This document shows, in pieces, positions 34,729-42,749 of a stretch of DNA of 46,769 bases; the stretch's first letter is position 1, and the number at the start of each line of letters is the position of its first letter. The translations under genes and the position numbers were made by a program. Below the pieces are notes generated by a model that was given only the letters and a program-made list of their open reading frames with translations, had not been told where the DNA came from and made no database searches. Source of the DNA: an uncultured Bacilli bacterium (GTDB taxonomy: Bacteria; Bacillota_I; Bacilli_A; RF39; UBA660); the NCBI GenBank assembly GCA_910583945.1, contig CAJTYF010000010.1, forward strand, positions 1-46,769, read 5' to 3'.

Positions 34729-35016
34729 AAAAAAAAGCCCTCTAATATTCGAAAATATTAGAGGACGAATAAATCGTGATACCACCCCAGTTTGTTAACT
34801 TCTCACAAAGATAACCTCATCAAGTACACCAATTAAAATTGGTCTTACTCTATCACTATAATGGGTGAACCCAAAATCATCTACTTTTGTTTCAATGTTT
34901 TGCTCCAAGAGGAATTCAAATAGTTACCTTTGTATCTTTTTTCACCTAACAAGACTCTCTTTAACAAAAGTTTTTTCTATTTTACTATTTCTTTTCAACG
35001 CATTTCTAAATAATTT
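34729..35016 (-). promoter_or_regulatory. T-box riboswitch, apparent Phe (TTC) specifier
   Basis: Read on the minus strand, the leader has AGAGAG with a TCTT/AAGA stem and a GGTG apical loop (stem I tip). GAA-TTC-CTCTTGGAGC follows, in which the codon before the (C)TTGGAG segment is TTC at 34912-34914. Then come TTGAAAC..AGTAGATG (stem III) and the antiterminator sequence GGGGTGGTATCACG (34775-34788). The terminator is a perfect 11-bp stem (34739-34764) with eight T. The specifier is placed by alignment to known leaders from memory. Confidence 0.8.
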
Positions 35017-35022
35017 ATAATT

Positions 35023-35051
35023 AAAATAGCATTCAATTTCTGGATTGTCAA
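35023..35051 (-). promoter_or_regulatory. Promoter of the minus-strand T-box leader
   Basis: TTGACA and TATTTT on the minus strand, 17 bp apart, with a TG one base before the -10. Confidence 0.65.
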
Positions 35052-35103
35052 TCTTTTTTTGATTAATTTTATTGACATCTTTTTTTGATTAATTTTATTG
35101 ACA
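35052..35103. repeat. Perfect 26-bp tandem direct repeat between divergent promoters
   Basis: Two identical 26-base units (35052-35077 and 35078-35103), each ending in ATTGACA. The second unit supplies the -35 of the plus-strand promoter; the first carries a spare TTGACA. Confidence 0.9.
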
Positions 35104-35126
35104 AGTAAAATGAATAAGATTAAAAT
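35098..35126 (+). promoter_or_regulatory. Promoter of the ileS T-box operon
   Basis: TTGACA at 35098-35103 and TAAAAT at 35121-35126, spacer 17 bp. Confidence 0.7.
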
Positions 35127-35132
35127 AAAAAC

Positions 35133-35346
35133 AGAAATACGAAGAACAAGAGAGTATATGAATTTATTTTTTTATAGAGAGTTCGTGGGTGGTGGAAACG
35201 AATAAAAAGGATTTATAGAAAATCACTTGGGAGTAGAATATCTGAAAAAAGTAAGATATTTCCGCAAATTATTTTGCGTTATCAATGATAAGTATAAGTA
35301 AGGTGGTACCACGGGTTTTACTCGTCCTTTGTGGTACTTCCTTTTT
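35133..35346 (+). promoter_or_regulatory. T-box riboswitch, Ile (ATC) specifier
   Basis: AGAGAG at 35176-35181 precedes a TTCG/CGAA stem with the apical loop GGGTGGTGG. Specifier ATC at 35222-35224 stands before ACTTGGGAG. Stem III has CTGAA..AGTAAG. The antiterminator AGGTGGTACCACGGG is at 35301-35315. The terminator pairs GTACCAC with GTGGTAC (35306-35337) and ends in T. The codon agrees with ileS downstream. Confidence 0.92.
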
Positions 35347-35368
35347 ATTTTAAGAAAGGATTTTGGTT

Positions 35369-35635
35369 ATGAAAGTAGACAATGACTTAATAAAGAAAAT
35401 AAAAGGGGCAAATATGGACATCGATTTTAGTAATCCTGAGTTTGGAAGTTCTACTTGTCCATGGAATGAAGAAGAAAAAACACAAGAACATAAATGCGCA
35501 GTTAAAAATACTTCAATTTGTAAATATTTTTGTGGCATACAATATATGGATAGTGTATTGTGTAGTTATCCTAATGAAAACAAAGGTATTTTATCTAAAG
35601 ATGAGATAGATAGAAATATAGAGGGAGAAAAATGA
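35369..35635 (+). CDS. Small cysteine-rich protein, first gene of the ileS operon
   Basis: The 88-residue protein has six cysteines in its middle third (TCPWNEE, KCAVKN, ICKYFCGI, VLCSYP). No signal peptide is present, so metal binding or an iron-sulfur or zinc site is more likely than disulfides. ATG 35369 follows AAAGGA. It lies directly behind the Ile T-box and overlaps the next gene by 4 bp (ATGA). It is thus controlled by uncharged tRNA-Ile together with ileS. Function unknown. Confidence 0.7.
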   Translation: MKVDNDLIKKIKGANMDIDFSNPEFGSSTCPWNEEEKTQEHKCAVKNTSICKYFCGIQYMDSVLCSYPNENKGILSKDEIDRNIEGEK

Positions 35636-36114
35636 AAGAAGGAATTGTAACGAATAAAATGAATCGCTATTTATTCTATGATGATGAAATGAAAGTATTA
35701 GCCTTTAAAAAAGGAAAAAAGAAGAAAAAAATCCTTTTACCAATAGATTATATCTACACTGAATTTGGAAGTAAAAAATTTGAATCCTTTTATAAAGCAT
35801 TTTTAACTCAACATTTAAAAGAGGCTGAATTTCTTGTAAAAAATGTTTCGATGGAGTCTGTTATACTTCGTGAAAATAATAGATTCAATGAATTTCAATA
35901 TCAAAAAATATGTTATTACTATATAATGAATAGACTATTTACAAAGCGTGAATGGGAGGATATTCAAGAAAACTCTTATTATCAAGGAATTGATGTAGAA
36001 ATGAAACCTATTGATGAATTTATATCTTTTAATCCAAGGAGATATGATATAGGAATTAATGATTCCAAAGCATGTGAAGTATTACAAAGAAAATTAGTAA
36101 AAGAAAGTGAGTGA
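35632..36114 (+). CDS. Unknown protein between the T-box and ileS
   Basis: The 160 residues are basic near the N-terminus (FKKGKKKKKILLP) and otherwise mixed helix/strand with many aromatic residues; no membrane helix. GGGAG precedes the ATG. It overlaps its upstream neighbour, and its stop overlaps a possible GTG start of ileS (GTGA), so the three genes form one coupled operon. A role in translation or RNA handling is a guess based only on position and charge. Confidence 0.7.
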   Translation: MKEGIVTNKMNRYLFYDDEMKVLAFKKGKKKKKILLPIDYIYTEFGSKKFESFYKAFLTQHLKEAEFLVKNVSMESVILRENNRFNEFQYQKICYYYIMNRLFTKREWEDIQENSYYQGIDVEMKPIDEFISFNPRRYDIGINDSKACEVLQRKLVKESE

Positions 36115-36119
36115 AATGG

Positions 36120-39100
36120 ATGAAAAATTTTAAAGAATTAGATAAAAGAAATGTTTATGAGGTAGAAGAGGCTATTCGTAAGTCTTGGGGCGGCATTATG
36201 TCTATTACTGAAAAACAAAATGAGTTAAGAAAAAATGAGGAAAATTTTGTTTTCTATGATGGACCAGCAACAGCGAATGGTTTTCCAGGACTTCATCATA
36301 TGGTTGCTAAATTTTTAAAAGATACTTTTTGTAAGTATCAAGTGATGAATGGGAAAAGAGTTTTAAGAAAAGTAGGTTGGGATACGCATGGACTTCCAGT
36401 TGAACTTGGGGTGGAAAAAACTTTGGGTTTTACAGGAAAAGGCGATATTGAAAAATATGGTATCAAAGAATTTAATGAAAAATGTAAGGAATCTGTTTGG
36501 AAAAATAAAGAGGCTTTTACTGATTTAACAGAGAAAATGGGCCAATTTATTGATATAAATAATCCCTATATTACTTATGACAACAATTACATTGAAACGG
36601 AATGGTATATCTTAAAAGAATTTTATAAAAAAGGATTGTTTTATGAAGGACATAAGATCTTGCCTTTCTGTCCCCGTTGTGGAACAGGTCTTGCTAGTCA
36701 CGAAGTTGCTCAAGGGTATAAGGAAATAAGTGTTGAAACCGTTATTGTTCCTTTTAAGAAAAAGGGTGAAGATGTTTATTTTTTAGTATGGACGACTACT
36801 CCTTGGACATTGTTATCTAATGTAGCGTTATGCGTGCATCCTGATTTAACTTATGTCAAAGTAAAATCTGGAGAATTTACCTTTATTTTAGCAGAAAGTT
36901 TAGTTTCTAAAGTTTTAGGGGAAGAAGTTGAAGTTTTAGAAAAATTTAAAGGAAAAGATTTAGAAAATATAGAATATGAACAACTTATTCCCGAATTAGA
37001 AGTCTCAGGAAAAGCCTTTATTGTTACGAATGATACGTATGTTACCGCCGAAGATGGAACAGGAATTGTTCACATTGCTCCATTTGGTGAAGACGACCAA
37101 AAAGTGATTACAAAATACGATTTGGCACGTATTAATCCTGTTGGCGAAGACGGGCGTTACATTGAGGGACCTTGGAAAGGACAAAATATTTTTGAAGCCG
37201 ATTTAGATATTATCAAGTATTTAAAAGAACAAGGTAAATTATTTAAAAAACAAAAAATGGTGCATAACTACCCTCATTGTTGGCGTTGTGGAACTCCTTT
37301 AATTTATTATCCTAAACCTTCTTATTATTTAAAAGTAACAGAGTTAAAAGACAAAATTATCGAAGCCAATAAAACGGTCAATTGGTTTCCAAGTTATGTA
37401 GGGGAAAAGCGTTTTGGCAATTGGCTTGAAAATATGAATGATTGGGCCATTTCTAGAAGTCGTTATTGGGGAACTCCACTTCCTTTTTGGACTTGTGCTT
37501 GTGGACATACGGAAATGATTGGTTCTAGGAAAGAACTAGTTGAAAAAGCTATTGAAGAAATTGATGGGTCTATTGATTTACATCGTCCATTTGTTGATGA
37601 CGTCCACTTAAAATGTCCTAAATGCGGTGGATCTATGACAAGGTGTAAAGACGTTATCGATTGTTGGTTTGACTCTGGATCTATGCCTTTTGCCCAGTAT
37701 CATTATCCTTTTGAAAATGAAAGTCTTTTTGAAAGCCAATTTCCAGCGGATTTCATCTGTGAAGGAATTGATCAAACAAGAGGGTGGTTTTATACGCTTT
37801 TAATTATTTCTGTTTTCTTAAAAGGCAAAGCACCTTATAAAAATGTCTTAGTGAATGACCTTCTTTTAGATAGCGAAGGGAAAAAGATGAGTAAATCAAA
37901 AGGAAACATTGTGGAACCTTTTACAACCATGAAAGAGTATGGAGCGGATACCGTTAGATTTTATCTTCCTTATGTGAGTCCAGTATGGACACCTTTAAAA
38001 TTTGATATGGAAGGTTTAAAAGAAGTCTATTCTAAATTCTTTAATCCTCTTAAAAATACCTATAGTTTCTTTTCACTATATGCGAATGTGGATTCAATCG
38101 ATACTGATAATTGCAATGTTCCTTATGAAAAACGCGAAGAAATCGATAAATGGTTACTTTCAAAATATCATCGTTTAGTAAAAAATATAAGAGGTGCATT
38201 CTCAGAATACGATTTAAATAAAGTAGTGCGTTATTTAACTCATTTTGTTTCGGAAGATTTGTCAAACTGGTATATTCGTCGAAATCGTAATCGTTTCTGG
38301 GGAAGTACTTTAGATGATTCGAAGAAAAGTGTTTATCGTACAACGTATGAAGTCTTAGTAGGCTTAAGTAAGTTAATGGCACCCATTACCCCTTATTTAG
38401 CAGAAGAATTGTATCGCGATTTAACAGGGGAAGAATCTGTTCATTTAAGTGATTACCCAGAATATGATGAAACTTTCATTAACGATACGATTGAAGAAAA
38501 AATGGATTTAGTGAGAAATTTAATTAGTATCGGAAGATATGTCAGAGAAGAGGCTAAAATCAAGGTAAGACAGCCTTTAAGTGAAGCCTTATTAGATGGA
38601 AAAAATAAATCCTTAATTGAAGATTTAATTCCACTAATCAAAGAAGAATTAAATATCAAAGAAGTCATATTTGTAAATAACTTAAATGATTATATGAATG
38701 TTTCTTTAAAACCGAATTTTAAAGTAGTAGGAAAATTATTAGGAGCTAAAATAAAAGAATTTCAAACAAAATTAGAAGCATTAGATCATAATTTGATAGA
38801 AAAACTTCAAAAAGGTGAAAATATTTTTTTAGAAATAGATGGAGAAGAAAAAGAGATTACTCTAGAAATGGTTGAAATCCGTATTTCTTCTAAAGAAGGC
38901 TTTAATGTGGGGATGGAAAATAATGAATTTATCATTTTAAATACGGAAATAACGGAAGATTTACTATTAGAAGGAATCGCAAGAGAGTTTGTTTCCAAAG
39001 TGCAAAATATGCGTAAAACAGTTGGTTTAGATGTTGTTGATCGTATTAAAGTGTTTGTCAGTCATGAAGAGTTGTTTGATTTAACTTTAGAGAAATTTCA

Positions 39101-39215
39101 AGAATATATAAAGAAAGAAACCTTGGCAACAGAAATTTGTTTTGTTGATACTTTAAATGAAACTTTTGATTTAAATGGTCATGAAGTAGGAATTAAAATA
39201 GAGAAAGAGTCTTAG
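36120..39215 (+). CDS. ileS: Isoleucyl-tRNA synthetase, eukaryote-like IleS2 type
   Basis: This class I synthetase charges tRNA-Ile. The HIGH region is PGLHHMVAKF and the KMSKS loop is KKMSKSKGN. The CP1 editing domain (TTTPWTLLSN, GTGIVHIAPFGEDD) is present. Two Cys pairs (CPRCGTG and WRCGTPL) and a further CPKCGG site fit zinc binding. Length (about 1031) and N-terminal style match the long IleS2 class, which is known to be less sensitive to mupirocin than IleS1. ATG 36120 is used; a GTG at 36111 is possible. Control is by the Ile T-box. Confidence 0.96.
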   Translation: MKNFKELDKRNVYEVEEAIRKSWGGIMSITEKQNELRKNEENFVFYDGPATANGFPGLHHMVAKFLKDTFCKYQVMNGKRVLRKVGWDTHGLPVELGVEKTLGFTGKGDIEKYGIKEFNEKCKESVWKNKEAFTDLTEKMGQFIDINNPYITYDNNYIETEWYILKEFYKKGLFYEGHKILPFCPRCGTGLASHEVAQGYKEISVETVIVPFKKKGEDVYFLVWTTTPWTLLSNVALCVHPDLTYVKVKSGEFTFILAESLVSKVLGEEVEVLEKFKGKDLENIEYEQLIPELEVSGKAFIVTNDTYVTAEDGTGIVHIAPFGEDDQKVITKYDLARINPVGEDGRYIEGPWKGQNIFEADLDIIKYLKEQGKLFKKQKMVHNYPHCWRCGTPLIYYPKPSYYLKVTELKDKIIEANKTVNWFPSYVGEKRFGNWLENMNDWAISRSRYWGTPLPFWTCACGHTEMIGSRKELVEKAIEEIDGSIDLHRPFVDDVHLKCPKCGGSMTRCKDVIDCWFDSGSMPFAQYHYPFENESLFESQFPADFICEGIDQTRGWFYTLLIISVFLKGKAPYKNVLVNDLLLDSEGKKMSKSKGNIVEPFTTMKEYGADTVRFYLPYVSPVWTPLKFDMEGLKEVYSKFFNPLKNTYSFFSLYANVDSIDTDNCNVPYEKREEIDKWLLSKYHRLVKNIRGAFSEYDLNKVVRYLTHFVSEDLSNWYIRRNRNRFWGSTLDDSKKSVYRTTYEVLVGLSKLMAPITPYLAEELYRDLTGEESVHLSDYPEYDETFINDTIEEKMDLVRNLISIGRYVREEAKIKVRQPLSEALLDGKNKSLIEDLIPLIKEELNIKEVIFVNNLNDYMNVSLKPNFKVVGKLLGAKIKEFQTKLEALDHNLIEKLQKGENIFLEIDGEEKEITLEMVEIRISSKEGFNVGMENNEFIILNTEITEDLLLEGIAREFVSKVQNMRKTVGLDVVDRIKVFVSHEELFDLTLEKFQEYIKKETLATEICFVDTLNETFDLNGHEVGIKIEKES

Positions 39216-39223
39216 AGGTTTTT

Positions 39224-39862
39224 ATGAAAAAAATATTTGGTTTTGTTTGTATTTGTCTTTTAGGGTTAAGTATTGGTTGTAAGAAAAAAGAAGCCTCTTT
39301 AGAAGAATTAAATGAAGTGAATGATAAAATTATCGCTTTTTTCACGGGAAATTTGTCTCAATATGAAAATTATAGTTTTAATTATGTCGATGAAACGAAT
39401 CACAAAGTAGTTGTAGGGTTACTTGAAAATACTTCGGAATGGCAAGAAAAGTTTTTAGAACTTGTGGTGCGTTCTCCATATATAGAATTTGTAAAAGGAG
39501 AAGCACTTAAGGATGAAAAAGATTTTAAGAAAAGTGCTGAAGAAATAGAAAAGTGCTTAGAAAACCAAATTTCGGCGTATCTTACAACTGAAATTATCCT
39601 ACCCACTGAAAAAAATTTAAATGAACTTATTTCTGTTAATTTAGATAAAGTGTTGTATTCTAAAATAAAAGTGAATTCTTTGGGTGCTATTTTTGTAATC
39701 TTAAAAACAGAAGATGAACGTGTCATAACCTCTTTAGATGATTATTTTAAGAAAAATTATCCTAAACATAAAAAAGAAATTTTTGATGAAGCGTATTATA
39801 TCTATTTGGCTAGTGGTTATGATAGTTTTGATTTAAAAGAAGATTTAAAAGTTTGTCATTAA
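39224..39862 (+). CDS. Putative lipoprotein downstream of ileS
   Basis: The first 19 residues form a lipoprotein signal peptide ending in the lipobox LSIGC. The mature protein of about 190 residues is charged and helical, without a known domain. It starts 8 bp after the ileS stop with AGAGG as SD, so it probably rides on the ileS transcript. Confidence 0.75.
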   Translation: MKKIFGFVCICLLGLSIGCKKKEASLEELNEVNDKIIAFFTGNLSQYENYSFNYVDETNHKVVVGLLENTSEWQEKFLELVVRSPYIEFVKGEALKDEKDFKKSAEEIEKCLENQISAYLTTEIILPTEKNLNELISVNLDKVLYSKIKVNSLGAIFVILKTEDERVITSLDDYFKKNYPKHKKEIFDEAYYIYLASGYDSFDLKEDLKVCH

Positions 39863-39879
39863 ATATTAAAGAAGAAAAA

Positions 39880-39919
39880 TAGGAGTTATAATTAAAGTGT
39901 TATATCCTAGCTCTTTTTT
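39880..39919 (+). terminator. Probable terminator of the ileS operon
   Basis: TAGGA/TCCTA and TATAA/TTATA arms with a 2-nt bulge, then a run of six T a few bases downstream. Confidence 0.4.
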
Positions 39920-39976
39920 ATTTGTTAACGATAGAGTGGTTAAAAGAAAGAGATACAAAATAGGAAGAGGTTTAAC

Positions 39977-40226
39977 ATGAATAAAGAACTTTTGTTATTA
40001 AATATCAATAAAATTCATACTACTGAAATGGGTGTTGATAGAATTAAAAAAAATCTTCAATTAGATACAAATGATGTTATCGAGTATTGTAAAAATAAAA
40101 TATTAGATAAAAGTTGTATTATTTATAAACAAGGCAAAAATTGGTATTGCGAAATAGATGATGTAAAAATAACTATCAATTTCGTATAGCTATACCATTA
40201 TAACCGCCCATCTATTAAAAAAATAA
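39977..40226 (+). pseudogene. DUF3781 gene with a frameshift near its end
   Basis: The first 67 residues match DUF3781 well (ELLLLNINKIHTTEMGVDRI, GKNWYCEIDDVKITIN). The frame then stops at FV. One base over, the sequence continues SYSYTIITAHLLKK, the usual family ending. A single extra T near 40181 explains the break. The truncated 70-residue protein lacks the conserved Tyr-Thr-Ile-Ile-Thr-Ala-His end. Genuine decay and sequencing error cannot be told apart here. Confidence 0.75.
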
Positions 40227-40256
40227 AAGAGAAGTTTCTATTATTTTAAAATAATC

Positions 40257-40287
40257 AAGCAGATTTACATAAAATTTGCTTTTTTTC
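40257..40287 (+). terminator. Terminator
   Basis: AAGCAGATTT/AAATTTGCTT stem (10 bp, one G-U) with a 5-nt loop and seven T. Confidence 0.75.
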
Positions 40288-40345
40288 TATTATTTTTGGA
40301 ACTTTTTTGTGAAAAATAAGGATTATTATAGTGTAGGTGATAAAA

Positions 40346-40888
40346 ATGGCTAGTCAACAAAACCTATATAAGTTTAATGAGATTTATGATAAAACGTATT
40401 TAGATTTGTCTAAATATGTAATTATTAAATGTCATAATATTAATGATACGCATGATATTATGCAAGAAATCTATTTAGAATTGTGGAATCTTTTAAATAA
40501 AAAGGAAATATCAACCGTTAATATTAAAAGTTATCTTATAGGAATAGCAAATAATAAAATTAAAAAACATTATACTCTAATACAAAAACTAAAAACCATT
40601 TCTTTATTTGAAACTAATGATAAAGAAATAGAAATAATTGACACAATAGAAGATGCAATGAATATCAATGCTCTTATTATTAAAGAAGAGAATTGGAATG
40701 CTATTTGGCAATTTATTAAGAATAAAAAGAATCAAGATATTCCAAAAGTGTTTTATTTATACTATAAGTTGGAATTAAGCATTAGAGAAATTTCTGAAGA
40801 GTTACAAAGAAGCGACTCTTACATAAAGCATTTAATTTATAGAACCCTTCACGAATTACAAGTGCATTTTGGAAATGGAGGTAACTAG
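40346..40888 (+). CDS. ECF-type RNA polymerase sigma factor
   Basis: Region 2 (NINDTHDIMQEIYLELWNLL) and region 4 (KLELSIREISEELQRSDSYI and KHLIYRTLHEL) are separated by a short linker, as in ECF sigma factors; there is no region 1 or 3. The 180 residues are a usual length. GGTGAT lies 4 bp before ATG 40346, and TATTAT at 40324-40329 gives a short leader. The next gene, encoding a membrane-anchored protein, is the likely anti-sigma partner. Confidence 0.85.
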   Translation: MASQQNLYKFNEIYDKTYLDLSKYVIIKCHNINDTHDIMQEIYLELWNLLNKKEISTVNIKSYLIGIANNKIKKHYTLIQKLKTISLFETNDKEIEIIDTIEDAMNINALIIKEENWNAIWQFIKNKKNQDIPKVFYLYYKLELSIREISEELQRSDSYIKHLIYRTLHELQVHFGNGGN

Positions 40889-40889
40889 A

Positions 40890-41600
40890 ATGAGTAATAA
40901 AGAAAGGTTAAAGCATGCAATTGAACAAGATTTCAATTGCAAAAGATATTATGACGAAATCATGAATCAAATCAAAAAAGGAGAAGAAAAAATGCAAAAG
41001 AAAAGTAATCTATGGAAAGGGGTTTTGCTTCCAATTTGTTTAATAGGCCTTATAAGTAGTATTGTGTTCTTTAATACTAATAAAGAATTCAAAACGAATG
41101 TTTATCAACCAGACATCGAAGCAAAAGATAATGTTCATCTCTATATCAATGATGTAAGTAAAATGACTCAAGAGGTACTAAGTATTGATGCTGATGTAAA
41201 AATAACTCACATTGAAAACATTCTCTATTTTAAAGAAATTGCTCAAGTAAAAATACCAAGTGATTTTGATTATCAAGAAGCTCATGAAATATATACTAAA
41301 CCTGATAGAGAAAGCAATGAATATAGTGTATTACAAAGTTATGTATTTAATTATAGAAATCAAAAAAATGACAGAGATATAAACGTGTCGTTCTCTAAAG
41401 AAAATAAGCCTATTCGAGATTATTATTTTTCTTTAGAAGGAAGCAAAATATCTGAAATAAATAATATTGAGTTAAAAATTTTCAAATATAATGAATTGTT
41501 TTTTACAGAGTTTAATTATAAAGGCATTAACTTTGATATTGAAACTACAAATATTACTGAACAAGAACTAACTGATTTATTAGTATCCATTTTAAAATAA
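40890..41600 (+). CDS. Probable membrane-anchored anti-sigma factor
   Basis: A cytoplasmic helical N-terminus of about 45 residues (RLKHAIEQDFNCKRYYDEIM) is followed by one hydrophobic helix (about residues 46-66). An extracytoplasmic domain of some 170 residues follows, with the DUF4367-like style of Firmicute anti-sigma sensor domains. GGAGG precedes the ATG at 40890. The gene is one base after the sigma-factor stop. Release of the sigma factor on an envelope signal is inferred from this layout. Confidence 0.7.
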   Translation: MSNKERLKHAIEQDFNCKRYYDEIMNQIKKGEEKMQKKSNLWKGVLLPICLIGLISSIVFFNTNKEFKTNVYQPDIEAKDNVHLYINDVSKMTQEVLSIDADVKITHIENILYFKEIAQVKIPSDFDYQEAHEIYTKPDRESNEYSVLQSYVFNYRNQKNDRDINVSFSKENKPIRDYYFSLEGSKISEINNIELKIFKYNELFFTEFNYKGINFDIETTNITEQELTDLLVSILK

Positions 41601-41607
41601 ATTTCAT

Positions 41608-41643
41608 AAAGCAAATCTAAGTAATAGAAAATTTGCTTTTTTT
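41608..41643 (+). terminator. Terminator of the sigma/anti-sigma operon
   Basis: Perfect 9-bp stem AAAGCAAAT/ATTTGCTTT followed by further T. Confidence 0.8.
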
Positions 41644-41690
41644 ATGGTATAGTTAAATCCATATAAAAATTAGAAAAGAGGTGGAGAAAA

Positions 41691-42007
41691 GTGCATTTCT
41701 TATTAACGTTATTGATTGGAATCGTTGCGGGAGTGATAGATGTTTTGCCCATGATTAAAATGAAAGTAGATAAATATTCTTGTCTTTCCGCCTTTTTTTA
41801 CTATGTCATCGTTCCTTTCATTATCTTTGAAATCAAGTGGTTTGCTCAATTATGGTGGTTAAAAGGAGGCATTGTTGCTCTTCTTATAGCCATTCCTGTG
41901 ATTATTTTAGTTTCTAAAGAAGATAAAAAGAGTCCAGTCGCTATGACAATCATGTCTCTTTAGGAAGTATTATTGGTGTTGTAGGGCATTTTTTTAATTT
42001 AATGTAA
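41691..42007 (+). pseudogene. Small membrane protein with a C-terminal frameshift
   Basis: A GTG start with AGGTGGAG upstream opens a 90-residue frame with three hydrophobic helices. The frame ends at MTIMSL. One base over, the sequence continues LGSIIGVVGHFFNLM, a natural last helix, to TAA at 42005-42007. A missing T in the short T run near 41959-41961 explains the break. The family is not recognised. Confidence 0.6.
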
Positions 42008-42016
42008 TTTTTTATC

Positions 42017-42562
42017 TTAAATAAAGAAGGTTTTAAAAAGATGTTTAATGTAATCGTCTATTTCTTCTAAACTGTTTTTTATTTCCTTACGGAAGTATTT
42101 GATAATTAAATTAATGCAACCATTTGTAAAAAAAGTAATATTTAAATTTAAGTTGGCAAAGGGTTTATTTTTTAAAGCATCGTATAATTTTTTATTGATG
42201 CTTTTTTCTAGTTTAGAGACAAATAAGAGAGGGTCGTTGCTTTTTAACATCATAGTGTAGATGCGTTCGTTTTCTTTTAAATAATTAAAAATATGATCAA
42301 AATAATAATCAATATCTTCAATAGAATGTTTACTCTTTATTTCGTTTAATTTTTCTAAAGCTTCTTCTTCTAGTTCTTTAGCGACATCATAAATACTACT
42401 ATAGTGGGTATAGAATGCGGAGCGGGTAATGTCGGCTCGTTTAGAAAGTTCAGTTACGCTGATGTTTTTTATTTCATTTTTCTCTTGAAGAAGCATGGCA
42501 AAACTTTCTTGAATTTTCATTTTAGTTTTTAATGATGAATGATTTTTATTTTGGACTTTCAT
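42017..42562 (-). CDS. TetR/AcrR-family transcriptional regulator
   Basis: The HTH is complete (ISVTELSKRADITRSAFYTH followed by YSSIYDV), and the helical C-terminal domain ends in KHLFKTFF. The 181 residues are a normal length. It is divergent from the MMPL exporter, with 187 bp between start codons. This is the classic arrangement of a repressor controlling an efflux gene and itself. The ATG has GAGGTG in front. Confidence 0.9.
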   Translation of the reverse strand: MKVQNKNHSSLKTKMKIQESFAMLLQEKNEIKNISVTELSKRADITRSAFYTHYSSIYDVAKELEEEALEKLNEIKSKHSIEDIDYYFDHIFNYLKENERIYTMMLKSNDPLLFVSKLEKSINKKLYDALKNKPFANLNLNITFFTNGCINLIIKYFRKEIKNSLEEIDDYIKHLFKTFFI

Positions 42563-42621
42563 TCTTTCACCTCATTTATGGAAACTATTATAAAATTTTT
42601 AGTCAAAAAAGTAAACAAAAT

Positions 42622-42654
42622 ATTGACGCATGTCTAAATTTTGACACTATCAAT
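42622..42654. promoter_or_regulatory. Candidate TetR operator
   Basis: An imperfect dyad, ATTGA-N5-GTC and GAC-N4-TCAAT separated by 8 bp, lies between the divergent genes. It is the best symmetric element in the gap. Confidence 0.35.
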
Positions 42655-42686
42655 TGTTTTGTTCTTTCTTTTTGGGGAAATTTGAT

Positions 42687-42711
42687 TATAATTTTTAATG
42701 TTTGTTATAAA
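42687..42711 (+). promoter_or_regulatory. Two overlapping -10 candidates for the MMPL gene
   Basis: TATAAT at 42687-42692, and TGTTATAAA (extended -10) at 42703-42711. No clear -35. Confidence 0.45.
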
Positions 42712-42749
42712 AGCAAGCAAAAAATCTATATATTTAGGGGAGGAAAAAA

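Noticed and set aside
35233..35250. AAA triplet in CTGAA-AAA-AGTAAG as T-box specifier
   Set aside because: This segment is the stem III hairpin; the specifier lies before the CTTGGGAG segment, where ATC agrees with ileS.
38050..38382. Minus-strand frame inside ileS
   Set aside because: Antisense shadow of a highly conserved gene.
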